Positions 7,561-16,012 of a stretch of DNA of 16,012 nucleotides are shown one piece after another. The notes beneath the pieces were generated by a model. The model saw nothing but the letters and a program-made list of their open reading frames with translations. It did not search any database and was not told where the DNA came from. A program made the position numbers and the translations under genes. The DNA is from Termitomyces sp. T153 (Eukaryota > Basidiomycota > Agaricomycetes > Agaricales > Lyophyllaceae), in NCBI GenBank assembly GCA_018296165.2, contig JACKQL020000287.1:1-16012 (forward strand), written 5' to 3'. How positions within the stretch are numbered: position 1 is the stretch's first letter; each line of letters starts with the position of its first letter.

Positions 7561-8640
7561 TTTTTTGGTACATTTCTGTGAGAGCTGGTCTGTGGTAGGA
7601 TGTTGAGCAACCAGTTCAGATGACCACCCAGACACTGCCAATTCCATAATGATGGACAATGTGAAGGAGTGTCAATGAAGAGTTGAATCTTAAAAACTAT
7701 ATCTGCTGTTGATTTGTCTGTGAGAGTAATAGTGCCTTGATTGATATTGACCCAGAATCTTATGATCTTGAGTGTCTCCCCAAATTCCTGTTTCTTCTCT
7801 TCCCAAGGACAGTCAATTGCATCCCAAAAGAGTAAAAGCTGGGCTTGACCCTGTGGCCACAAAACATCTTGATGTGTGATAAGGTTCATGATCCCATGAA
7901 TAGAAGTCATCCATAAACATGTGAAGGTCTTTGATGTCAAGCTTCTTGATCCCTACCCAACACATTAATGAGGATACTGTGCACCAACATTGTAGCAAAG
8001 CTCTGTTGCCAAAGATGAGTCAATGAACAATATACCAAATCCCATCAACATTAAGCACTTGTCGGATCTGCCATAGTGGGTGTGCTGGAAGGTTCAGAAA
8101 TGCACTTGCTACATCTGATTTCCAAGTGACTAATGTCTCACTGAGGAAGCTGTGCTTTGCATTGTACATTGCTTGGCCAAAGGTTCTCATATTGTTATAG
8201 CAAACCTTGGCTTCCATCTTGGGTATACCATCATTCAATCCTGATGCTGAGTGGTCAGTCACTACATGTGCTTTGTTCTTCTGCCAGATGACAAATAACA
8301 GTGATGATTTCATCCCTGGAAGATCTTCTAACTTATCAACCATTGACCATCTACCCAATCCAATTTCTTTGTTGCAGAAGGCTCATATGGCATTAAGATC
8401 TTCTTCTTCTAAGAAGTAATTTGACAAGGGATCACTGACTTCAGATAGCCAGTCTCCATCATCAAATGGCCAAAAGCCCTTGTGCAGACTCCTCATCACC
8501 AATTGGACAAAGGGTTGATTAGGGTGGTCTCATAATATCCATTTGAATTTGTCCACATCAAATGGTGTCTCAACACAAATATTATTCTGTAGTGCTTTCA
8601 ATGTTGCCTGATAGATCAGGTTCTCTAAAAGATGCTGTGG
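7554..8640 (-). pseudogene. Reverse transcriptase of the tyrosine-recombinase element
   Basis: One minus-strand frame runs from about 8640 to 7820, broken only by TGA at 8530-8532, 8383-8385 and 8020-8022. Its order is CVETPFDVDKFKWIL, MRSLHKGFWPFDDGDW, VVTDHSASGLND, WKSDVASAFLNLPAHPLWQI with the first catalytic Asp at 8113-8115, FGNRALLQCWC, and the FMDD box near 7906-7917. After one frameshift near 7890 it continues with QAQLLLFWDAIDCPWEEKKQ, EFGETLKIIRFWVNINQGTI and CLGGHLNWLLNILPQ. KSD-V..AF..LP.HPLWQ and M-DD are typical of DIRS/Ngaro-type polymerases. The two palm Asp sites remain, so the damage is mainly nonsense and frameshift. All three stops fit CGA-to-TGA. Confidence 0.8.
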
Positions 8641-8689
8641 GGGCAAGGGAAGTGGAGGAGCAGTTTCAATATCAAGGAGAAATAGATGT

Positions 8690-9605
8690 AGTCATTGTGT
8701 TATCATCCCAAACAAAACCACATCTAAATTTTTGATCTTCTACTGCTGTTACTTCCAACAATCTTTTTCCTTCCAAACCTTTTAGTGATTTCAGACCATG
8801 AGTTCTAGCATTGGATGCCTTAGTTGCTGCTGCTGAGCAAGGCATGATATTGCTGTCATTGTTGATTGAGTTTTCTGAAGCAATCTTTGACATCCCTGGC
8901 TTTATAAGAACCATAGCATTCACAGCAAACATTGTGACAATGACCTCCTGGGCATGGGTTTGTCAAGCATATTCCCAATTCCAATTCTGGCAAATTGCTG
9001 ACACTTGTTTTCTAGGACCTGACTGAGATGGCACTTTATGTTTAATACCTGCCACAGGTGTCAAAAAACTGAGTAGTTGAGATGGGAAAGGAACATGCAG
9101 TTCATTAATGACATCCATATGGAATGGGTGATGTGCATAACAATCTTGTATATCAGCATCAAAACAAATTGCAATAAGTGCACCATTTGGAATAGAGTGA
9201 CAGAAATCCAGAATTTGAACTCTATATTTTTTGAGCTCTTCTTTCCTATGTGGATAAACATGAGGACTGCAGCTGTCCATGCATCAAAAGTCTGAATTCA
9301 ATTCACCTCTGTACAAACTGGTCACTTAGCCATTGCATGATCTTTCTCAATGAGAGAGAAGCCTCCCATGAAGTCTTTGGGTTTGTTGTTGTTTTGTTGT
9401 TGTGATTATATCTCTTGTCAAATGTAGCATAAAGCTTCTCAAAATCAACATAGTGATCCAAGATAACCAGTTTCCACATACTACATGAAATTGGGTCTTT
9501 GAAGGGTTACAATTGTGCAAGATTGATGAGGGACGCACCTTGACCATTAACCACCATCACTCCTTCCGGGGTCCTGGCAGTTTTTGGTTGTAGAGTAGTG
9601 TAAAT
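8690..9605 (-). pseudogene. Gag-like ORF1 of the tyrosine-recombinase element
   Basis: The reading is recoverable across several frames. It begins with TARTPEGVMVVNGQGASLI, then MWKLVILDHYVDFEKLYA, then GGFSLIEKDHAMAK, QTFDAWTAAVLM, VYPHRKEELKKYRVQILDF and ALIAICFDADIQDCYAHHPF. It ends in a Cys/His-rich stretch: ICQNWNWE at about 8975 continues in the next frame as CLTNPCPGGHCHNVCCECYG. This matches, as I remember it, the ORF1 protein of basidiomycete Ngaro-type elements, thought to bind the element's RNA. In-frame TGA codons interrupt it after MAK and after TEVN. Frameshifts occur near 9385 (in a CAA microsatellite), near 9250 and near 8970. The true N-terminus is lost at the LINE junction. 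Confidence 0.65.
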
Positions 9606-9689
9606 CCAAAGAAGAAGCTTATTCCTCCTACTCCAGGGCCAACTAGCCCACTTCACACTCCACAGGCGACTCTCCGTTGCCTTTCACCC
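9606..9689 (+). other. Junction and short 5' UTR of the LINE
   Basis: Between the last readable gag codons of the older element and the LINE ATG lie about 85 bp. No LINE promoter motif is obvious. The change from CpG-free to CpG-containing sequence occurs around 9660, so the insertion point is most likely between about 9600 and 9660. Confidence 0.45.
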
Positions 9690-11527
9690 ATGTCGTCCAC
9701 CAGGAAGACACATTTGGCGACATTGAGCAGTGCCAGCAGAGCGAAGACCCCGGAACAGTCCCGGCCGCTCCCGACACATTCAGACTTCAAGTTGCTCATG
9801 GCAATAGAGACAGGCCCCATGAGGAACCTGCAAGACGCACGCAAATGGCTTGAGTCCAAGGGCTGGATCCTGGCGGCGGACCCGTATGACCGGGCAAGAA
9901 TGACAAGCATACTGGTCATGGCAGCGCTGACCTCCAAGCAACAGGAACTCAAAACAACGGCCATAGCGGTAGCCTTCATACTAGATGCAAATGTTACTGA
10001 TCACATCTTGGACAGCCTAGCAGAAGCGGTAGTCTCAAAGATGGTAGACCGCTTAGACGGCATTCTTGGAAAACTGAATACCTTGGTGGATTTCCTAGCC
10101 GCTAATGACACCAGCCGCACTGAAGCTACGCTCTCGCTCAATGTGACAGCCGCGAGGATGAGGGAGCAGACAACCTCGCTGGATGTGGCGGTATCCAAGA
10201 TTGCGAGTGCCCCTCTCCCCATCCCATCCTCAGTAGCACAGGCCCAGCCCAGAACGTGGGCCTCGGTGGCGCGCGACAACTCTCATCTCTCCCCCCAGCT
10301 GCTCCATCCCAGCCCCCCTGCTGCCCCTCAGGCCAGTGCGTTCATGAGCAGCCCTGGCTCCCTATCACAGAGGGACCATGAAAGGGTCCAGCAGCGAGTC
10401 CTCCAGAACATGTGCACAGTCCTGGTCTCCATAGACCGCGAGGACGACAACACGCCAAAAGACTTCACCCCCTAGGGCACAGCAAGGCTAAGGGAACACC
10501 TGAACGAGGTCCTAGCCAAGCTCAATGCTAAATCCCCCTCCCAGGAAATACTGAGGAGGGCGAGGTACCAGCGCCCAGGCCCACGACTAGAATTATAGGG
10601 ATGAAGCTGACTAACAATAGTGCGTACCTCTTGGAATTCATTACGGCTGACTCTGCCCAAAGATTCCGAGAGTATGCCGACAAAGAGTGGGCATCTTTCG
10701 AAGATATATCCAGGTACTCAATGGTAGTACACCTAAAAACATACAGCTTGATCGTGCGGTTTGTTCCATGCACAGGAACCTTCGACCCCAGCACACGATC
10801 CAGCCTCAAAACCATAGAATGAGAAAATAACCTCCCACGCAAATCCATTGCATCGGCAGTGTGGCTCAAAAAGCCGGAGTCAAGATCTCCGAAACAGTCA
10901 GTTGCAATGCTCAGGATAAATTGCTCCGACCCGGATATGGCGAATGTAATGATAAGGAGCCGCATCTTCATAAGCGGCAGGCAGGTGGTCATACACAAGG
11001 ACATCAAGGAGCCCATCAGGTGCAATAATTGTCATAAGTATGGTCACTATAGGAACGACTGCAAAGATGAACCACGCTGCGGGAAATGCACTGAAACTGG
11101 CCACACGGCGCAAGCCTGCACATTGCCCTGGAGAAGGTGTGTCACCTGCGGCCCTAACTCAACTCATGATTGCACAGACAGGGCCTGTCCCTCGTTCAAG
11201 AAGCTTTGTGGGGACCTCGATGAGAGACTCCCAGAAAACTGACTGCCTTACTTCCCGACCGGGGACCCTTCATCTTGGGTAGCAGCCCCCCCCTGTCAAC
11301 CGGCCCCCCTGGAGCAGATGCTAACAGGGGAATGCGAGACTGGTAACCCTCTGATGCCCTCGGCGTCAGACCCACAGGAGCATCCCGGAGGATCAGCACC
11401 CCACCAAGGGAACCAGCCAAGCAGGGCTCCAAGCAGGTTGGGTAACTTAGGTGACTTTGGGTTCACCCAGAGCACCCCAAGGAGGGAACCCCGGCAAAAG
11501 GCACAAACTGACGAGAGTTCCCAATGA
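9690..11527 (+). pseudogene. LINE ORF1, zinc-knuckle nucleic-acid-binding protein (decayed)
   Basis: The start MSSTRKTHLATLSSASRAK leads into a helix-rich, Ala/Leu-rich region (residues about 25-160) and a Pro/Ser linker. An RRM-like stretch follows (TRIIGMKLTNNSAYLLEFIT, YSLIVRFVPCTGTF). Then come three Cys/His knuckles: CNNCHKYGHYRNDC at 11021, CGKCTETGHTAQAC at 11078 and CVTCGPNSTHDCTDRAC at 11138. After them PYFPTGDPSSW and a Pro-rich tail continue in the same frame to the TGA at 11525-11527, so I take that as the true end (about 612 codons). Damage: TAG at 10473-10475, a frameshift near 10560-10590, and TGA at 10820 and 11240. ORF1 proteins of this clade coat the LINE RNA. The real stop overlaps the ORF2 start. 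Confidence 0.8.
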
Positions 11528-14500
11528 ATCGTAGACAACCAAAGGCACCAGAGAAACTGTGCATTTGGCAGCAAAACATCCGCAAATTGGACATAGCGCA
11601 GGCCACAATGATAAACACGGCCAGCCCATCAGAATGGGATGTGCTCGCAATCCAGGAGCCGTTCCTTGACCGTTTGGGCAATACAAAAGCCTCACCATTT
11701 TGGAGAGTCACATACCCATCAGATCACCGTAGAGACGGGAGCACGAGATCACGTTCAGTGATACTGATTAACACTAACATATCTACAGAAGCCTACACTA
11801 TACTAACCATCCACTCAACAGACATTGTAGCCGTATGGTTTGCAGGCGAACACGGTTACGCCTTGGTGTTCAGCGTGTACAACGCTTGCGAGCACAATGA
11901 GGCCCTTTCTTCTCTTGACTCCTTCCTCTCCTCATCTCTCATTTCCACCCGTCCGACCCCCCTAGACCATATGCTTTGGCTAGGAGACTTCAACCGCCAT
12001 CATCCACTCTGGGAGTCGGCTGATAACCGACAACTCAATGACTCGGCTGATTTCATCCAACCCCTTCTAGACCTGCTTGAGAAGTTCGACATGGACTTGT
12101 CTCTTCCGCCAGAGACCCCAACACTCCAAATGGTGGCAGGGAACTGGACGAGACCAGACAATGTCTGGTGCTCACATGGGGTCTTGGGCCCCGTTATCTC
12201 TTGCCAAGTCATACCTTCTCTTCACCCTCCAATAACTGACCATCTCCCAGTAATCACGGAGCTGGAACTCCTGGTGCCACGATCAGTATCTCGACCGTTG
12301 AAAGACTTTAGAGACATAGACTGGGAAAGATTTCACAGAGCTCTGAAGGAGCGTCTTGACGTGCAATTACCGGCAGCGTGCTTAATGGCCAAAGCCGAAT
12401 TTGACTGCACCGTATCGAAACTGATGGACATCATACAGGAAGTTATCCAGGATGATGACATAGTTCCTATGAAGACTCCTTGTCCATTCACCAAGCGCTG
12501 GTGGACCAAAGACCTCGCAGGGCTCAAGGCCCAGAGGCAAAAAGCCTGCAATGAGGCCTTCAAATTTCGCGATCTACCCGACCATCAGTCACATAGCAAA
12601 GCAAAACGGCTCAGGCGAAATGGCCAAGGCAATTAGGGAAGCAAAAGAACACTGGAGGGATTGGTTGGAAACGATTGACACGCGGCAAATATATACCGCC
12701 AATAAGTACACGGTTAAAGAACCCACAGACTTCGCTTGCGACAGGGTCCCAGATCTGAAGGATCTCACAGCCACACCACCAGGCATGATCTCTACAAATG
12801 TGGGGAAAGCCAGGATTCTGGCTGAGTCCTTCTTTCCGCCAGCCCCCCCTTCTCTTCCTACTCCAAGCTCGGCCTATCTGAGGCCCCTCTCTGACTCTCC
12901 TTATTTTACCTGAGCCCGCATCAGTGAGGCCATGAAAAACTTACAGCCCTTCAAGGCCCCAGGCCCCGATGGCATCCTGAACGTTGTATTTAAGAAATGC
13001 ACTGACGTACTGATTGAACACTTATATTTCATATTTCGGGCAGTCCTCGAACTAGGGGTATATCATTCAAGCTGGCTTGAATCAACCACCCTGGTTCTCA
13101 GAAAACCCGGCAAACCCTCATACAACGTGGCGAACGCTTACCACCCAATAGGCTTGCTCAACACCCTAGGGAAGCTTTTCTCTACGTTGGTAGCCGCTGA
13201 CCTATCCCACTTAGCGGAGAAACACAATTTGCTACCCCCGGGCCAATTTGGAGGCCGCCCAGGCAGGAACACGATGGACGCGATGCATCTTGTGGTGCAC
13301 AAAATCAAGGATGCTTGGCACTCGGGTAGAGTGGCAACAGCGCTCTTCCTCGACATGCAGGGTGCCTTCCCAAACACGGTCCCAAGCCGCCTCATACACA
13401 ATATGAGGGAGTGAGGGGTGCCACTGCGCTACACGCAACTAGTGGGGCAGATGCTGTCCAACAGGCGCACTTGGCTACGATTCGACAACTACTGCTTGGA
13501 TTGGATCTCAGTCAACAATGGAACTACTCAAGAATGCCCACTTTCCATGATGTACTATGCGTTTTATAACGCACCTCTGCTACTGACCGCACACCCTGAT
13601 GACAAGGCTGAAACCTCGATTGGATTTGTTGATGACGCAATGTTACTAGCAACGGCAAAGTCTCTGACGGAGACACACAAGATGGTGGCAACCATGATGG
13701 AGCGCACTGAAGGCGGCTTTGACTGGTCAATCACCCACAACTCGCCCTTCAAACAAAATTAGCTCTCATGAATTTCCCAAGATTGCCGTCAGACACAGCG
13801 CCCCCTGATCTCGAACTTTCTCAGACCAACCTCGATGGAACGCTCATGATGCAGATGGTCAAAACTGTCCCAACCTACAAATACCTAGGCATCCTGTTCG
13901 ACTCACGGTTAAGATGGTCGGCACACGCCCAGAAGGTTGCGGCAACCACGGCCTGGTGGTCCCAACAAGTTGCCCGGCTTTCCCGGATCTCAGGGGGTAT
14001 GCCCGCAGGGAGAGTCAGACAGATGTACAACACAGTTTCAATACTGGCATTCACATACATGGCGGACGTCTGGTACTCTGGAGTCAGTGAAATATCGGGT
14101 GGCTCAAGATGGACGGGCTCTGTTGCAGCAACAAAACGGCTGTGTCCCACACAACGTTCAATGGCAAAGATGGTCACGGGAGCGCTACAGATGGCAGCCG
14201 GCAATGTGCTGGATTGCATGGCAAACCTACTTCCAATTGACCTACTCTTCTGAAAGGTGCTAACAAGGGCGGCTCTCCGCCTCTCATCCCTCCCACAGAC
14301 GCACCCTCTCCACGGACTGGTGAAATCAGCAGCAAGAAGACTGGTGCAGAGGCACCGCTCACCCCTACATAACCTTTTCCACTTTACAGGCATCAACCCA
14401 ACTGCCATTGAGAAGGTGGACCCCACCAGGCAAAGCCACAACTATAGACCTGCATTCTCAACCCACATCCCGGACTCAAGGGAGGAGGCCATGGAAAGCA

Positions 14501-15597
14501 TAACTAAAGTATTTGACAGATCGAACGCGGCTATTTTCTGTGACGGCTTGGGATACAAAGGTGGCATAGGCACCTCAGCGATCCTCTACATTGACGGGAA
14601 AGAAGCTTCTAACCTGAAGTATCATCTCGGCTCAGGTGCCGAGCATACGGTGTATGAGGCTGAGATAGTAGGTTTGCGCCTGGGGCTCCATGCCCTCCAA
14701 GGCCTTAACAGGCAACTCAAGGGCCAGACCATCTGCGGTAGCGACAGCCAGGCCTTGCTAAGGGCCCTTAACAACCAACGACCACATCCAGCACACCACC
14801 TACTGGACGAAGTTCATACAGCAGCTGAACATCTCCAAATGAAGCAGGACCACCTGCTCAACGCGCCGAAACGGTGGGCCGCGACTGTCGTGGGCACAGA
14901 GTGGGCTCCACGCTCCAGAGGGGTAATCAGGCTCCAACTCCACTGGTCCCCCGGCCACAAGGGCTTTGCCCCAAATGAGTGCGCCGATCAACTGGCAAAA
15001 GAAGCGGCAACAGGTGACTCCAGCCCCCGGGCTTTGCTGCCAGCACTCTTGTGCTGCCAAACACTACCCACCAGCATCCCTGCATTCCGGCAGGCTGACC
15101 TGGTGGCGACACAAGTCCTATGGAAATGCAGGTGGAAGAAATCCCCCAGGGCAAGCACGGCGAGGCGACTTGATAAGACTATGCTATCCAAGGTCTACAT
15201 GCGCACAATATCAACACTAAGCTGCAAACACTCCGCCACACTGACTCAGCTGAGAACAGGACATGTACCGCTGAACCTCCATCTATTCAGGATCCACCGC
15301 TCCAAAACCCCGGTCTGCCCACACTGCCGCTCCGACCTTTTGGTGGAAACAGTGGTTCACTTCCTGGTTGAATGCCCCCACTACACCAACAAAAGGTTCA
15401 CACACCTGACAAGACCACTAAGAAGAAAAGCTGAGTCCACCTCCTACTTATTGACTGTGCCCGAAGCCCTTAAGCATCTCCTCCGTTTCACAGAAGCCAC
15501 AAAACGACTGCATGCCCCACAACTGCCGCGTACTCAACAGCACACCGCGTCAAACTCGAACCCCACCCCCCGGCCAAACACCTGCCTGCTACTCTGA
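11524..15597 (+). pseudogene. LINE ORF2: APE endonuclease, reverse transcriptase, RNase H (decayed)
   Basis: About 1358 codons. The endonuclease (residues about 10-245) keeps WQQN, AIQEP, LGDFNRHHPLW, DNVW and TDHLPV, so its metal-binding residues look intact. The RT (from 12932) shows FKAPGPDGILN, YHPIGLLNTLGKLFS, GQFGGRPGRNTMDAM, ALFLDMQGAF and the FVDDAMLL box (13625). The usual QG-x-P-L-S motif reads QECPLS (Glu at 13532-13534). RNase H has AIFCDGLGYKGGIG, VYEAEIVGLRLGL, CGSDSQALLRAL and HKGFAPNECADQLAKEA, with all four acidic residues present. The C-terminal motif is CPHCRSDLLVETVVHFLVEC. Stops: TGA at 12911, 13412 and 14251. Frameshifts near 12615 and 13755 cancel, returning to the starting frame. 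The lesions look recent and few. Confidence 0.85.
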
Positions 15598-16012
15598 CCG
15601 AACGGCCGACATTTGCCCCGAGATTACCCCCAAACACCCAACCAAATCTCAAAAGTATCTCCTTATACAAATTTGAATATTAACGGCACGAGGCATCGCG
15701 CCCATTTCACGGACTCGACGAGAAACTGACAATGGGACAGCAGACCCGCTGCACGTCCCCTCCCTGCCCACAATTATGGGCTCTCGTCGCAAGAACGCAA
15801 AGACCGACCACGTAGATCTCAAATATCAGACCCTACCAGGGGAGTGTAGTCTAAATGGCGTAGGGAATTGTCAACTTGTTCATTCTCCATGTATGTGGGG
15901 GGACAAGGATTCTACAGCTCTTGTAAAGTAGACAGTCTGTTGTATGTAATGTGCAAAATGAGTGCAAAGCACTCGGGGCACGATAATGGAATAAAAAAAA
16001 TAAAAAATAAAA
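15598..16012 (+). other. LINE 3' UTR and A-rich tail
   Basis: About 390 bp with no open frame follow the ORF2 stop. The tail (15990-16012) is A-rich with T interruptions (AATAAAAAAAATAAAAAATA), consistent with target-primed reverse transcription ending on an A-rich 3' terminus. A hairpin precedes it. Nothing else recognisable was seen. Confidence 0.8.
15951..15981 (+). other. Stem-loop just before the LINE tail
   Basis: GAGTGC-AAA-GCACTC (15960-15974) is a perfect 6-bp stem with a 3-nt loop, extendable by a T-G wobble. An outer GTGC (15951) and GCAC (15978) can pair around it. It lies about 15 nt before the A-rich tail, where some LINEs carry the RNA structure their reverse transcriptase recognises. 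That role here is inference. Confidence 0.45.

Larger units (their letters stand above)
5992..9620 (-). mobile_element. Tyrosine-recombinase retrotransposon (Ngaro/DIRS-like), decayed and truncated at both ends
   Basis: On the minus strand the order is gag-like protein, reverse transcriptase, RNase H, tyrosine recombinase. No DDE integrase, protease or methyltransferase is visible. The absence of a methylase between RNase H and recombinase, and the basidiomycete setting, favour Ngaro over classical DIRS. CpG is almost absent (about a dozen by eye in 3.4 kb, nearly none between 7250 and 9520), and most in-frame stops are TGA where arginine is expected. The 3' end is cut by the LTR at 5991 and the gag start by the LINE near 9620. 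The split direct repeats that define Ngaro ends are therefore not visible. Confidence 0.8.
9620..16012 (+). mobile_element. Tad1-like non-LTR retrotransposon (LINE), nearly full length
   Basis: Two consecutive plus-strand reading frames encode a knuckle protein and an APE-RT-RNase H polyprotein. A 3' UTR and an A-rich tail with AATAAAA-like units end exactly at the window edge. This set (ORF1 with CCHC knuckles; ORF2 with endonuclease, RT, RNase H and C-terminal zinc motif) is that of the Tad1 clade common in fungi. CpG is frequent, unlike in the neighbouring element, so this is a younger copy. The 5' edge is approximate: gag reading of the older element continues on the minus strand to about 9605, and ORF1 starts at 9690. 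The 5' UTR is therefore shorter than 100 bp, or is truncated. Target-site duplications cannot be checked because the right flank is outside the window. Confidence 0.85.

Noticed and set aside
11240..11242. TGA taken as the natural end of LINE ORF1
   Set aside because: The same frame continues with PYFPTGDPSSW, family-like sequence, to the TGA that overlaps the ORF2 ATG, so this stop is more likely a mutation.
13875..14441. 188-codon open frame on the minus strand opposite LINE ORF2
   Set aside because: It is a shadow of ORF2, whose domains are clear on the plus strand.
1..16012. CRISPR arrays, tRNA or rRNA genes, bacterial operons
   Set aside because: No spaced identical repeats, no tRNA or rRNA signature, and the content is eukaryotic retroelements with spliceosomal introns.

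Overview
The window holds only transposable elements. I see no host gene, rRNA, tRNA or CRISPR array. The families point to a filamentous basidiomycete, most likely an Agaricomycete: a Tad1-type LINE, a Ngaro/DIRS-type tyrosine-recombinase retrotransposon without a methylase domain, a TGTCAC-ended LTR element, and an antisense gene with 50-55 nt introns. The organism is inferred from family resemblance and intron size, because no database search was possible.

Layout. (A) About 1-5991, minus strand: an LTR retrotransposon with no recognisable gag or pol. Its 5' LTR starts at 5991. Its polypurine tract and the first 8 bp of its 3' LTR lie at the left edge of the window. Next to that 3' LTR, on the opposite (plus) strand, is a decayed three-exon gene (221-1405) for a coiled-coil protein of about 359 residues. 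Between the gene and the 5' LTR lies about 3.9 kb of G/T-skewed spacer with diverged internal repeats. (B) About 5992-9620, minus strand: a heavily decayed tyrosine-recombinase retrotransposon in the order gag, reverse transcriptase, RNase H, tyrosine recombinase. It is almost devoid of CpG and is broken by TGA codons at positions where arginine (CGA) is expected. (C) About 9620-16012, plus strand: a nearly full-length Tad1-like LINE. Its ORF1 has three Cys/His knuckles. Its ORF2 has an APE-like endonuclease, RT, RNase H and a C-terminal zinc motif. It ends in a 3' UTR, a small hairpin and an A-rich tail that closes the window. ORF1 and ORF2 meet in an ATGA overlap. Both carry a few stops and frameshifts.

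Reading of the history (inference): element B is oldest. Element A inserted at the end of its recombinase gene, and element C inserted into its gag gene, so B is cut off at both ends by younger elements. The most unusual item is the intron-containing antisense gene inside the pol-less LTR element. Its introns run against the element's own transcript, so they could persist through retrotransposition.
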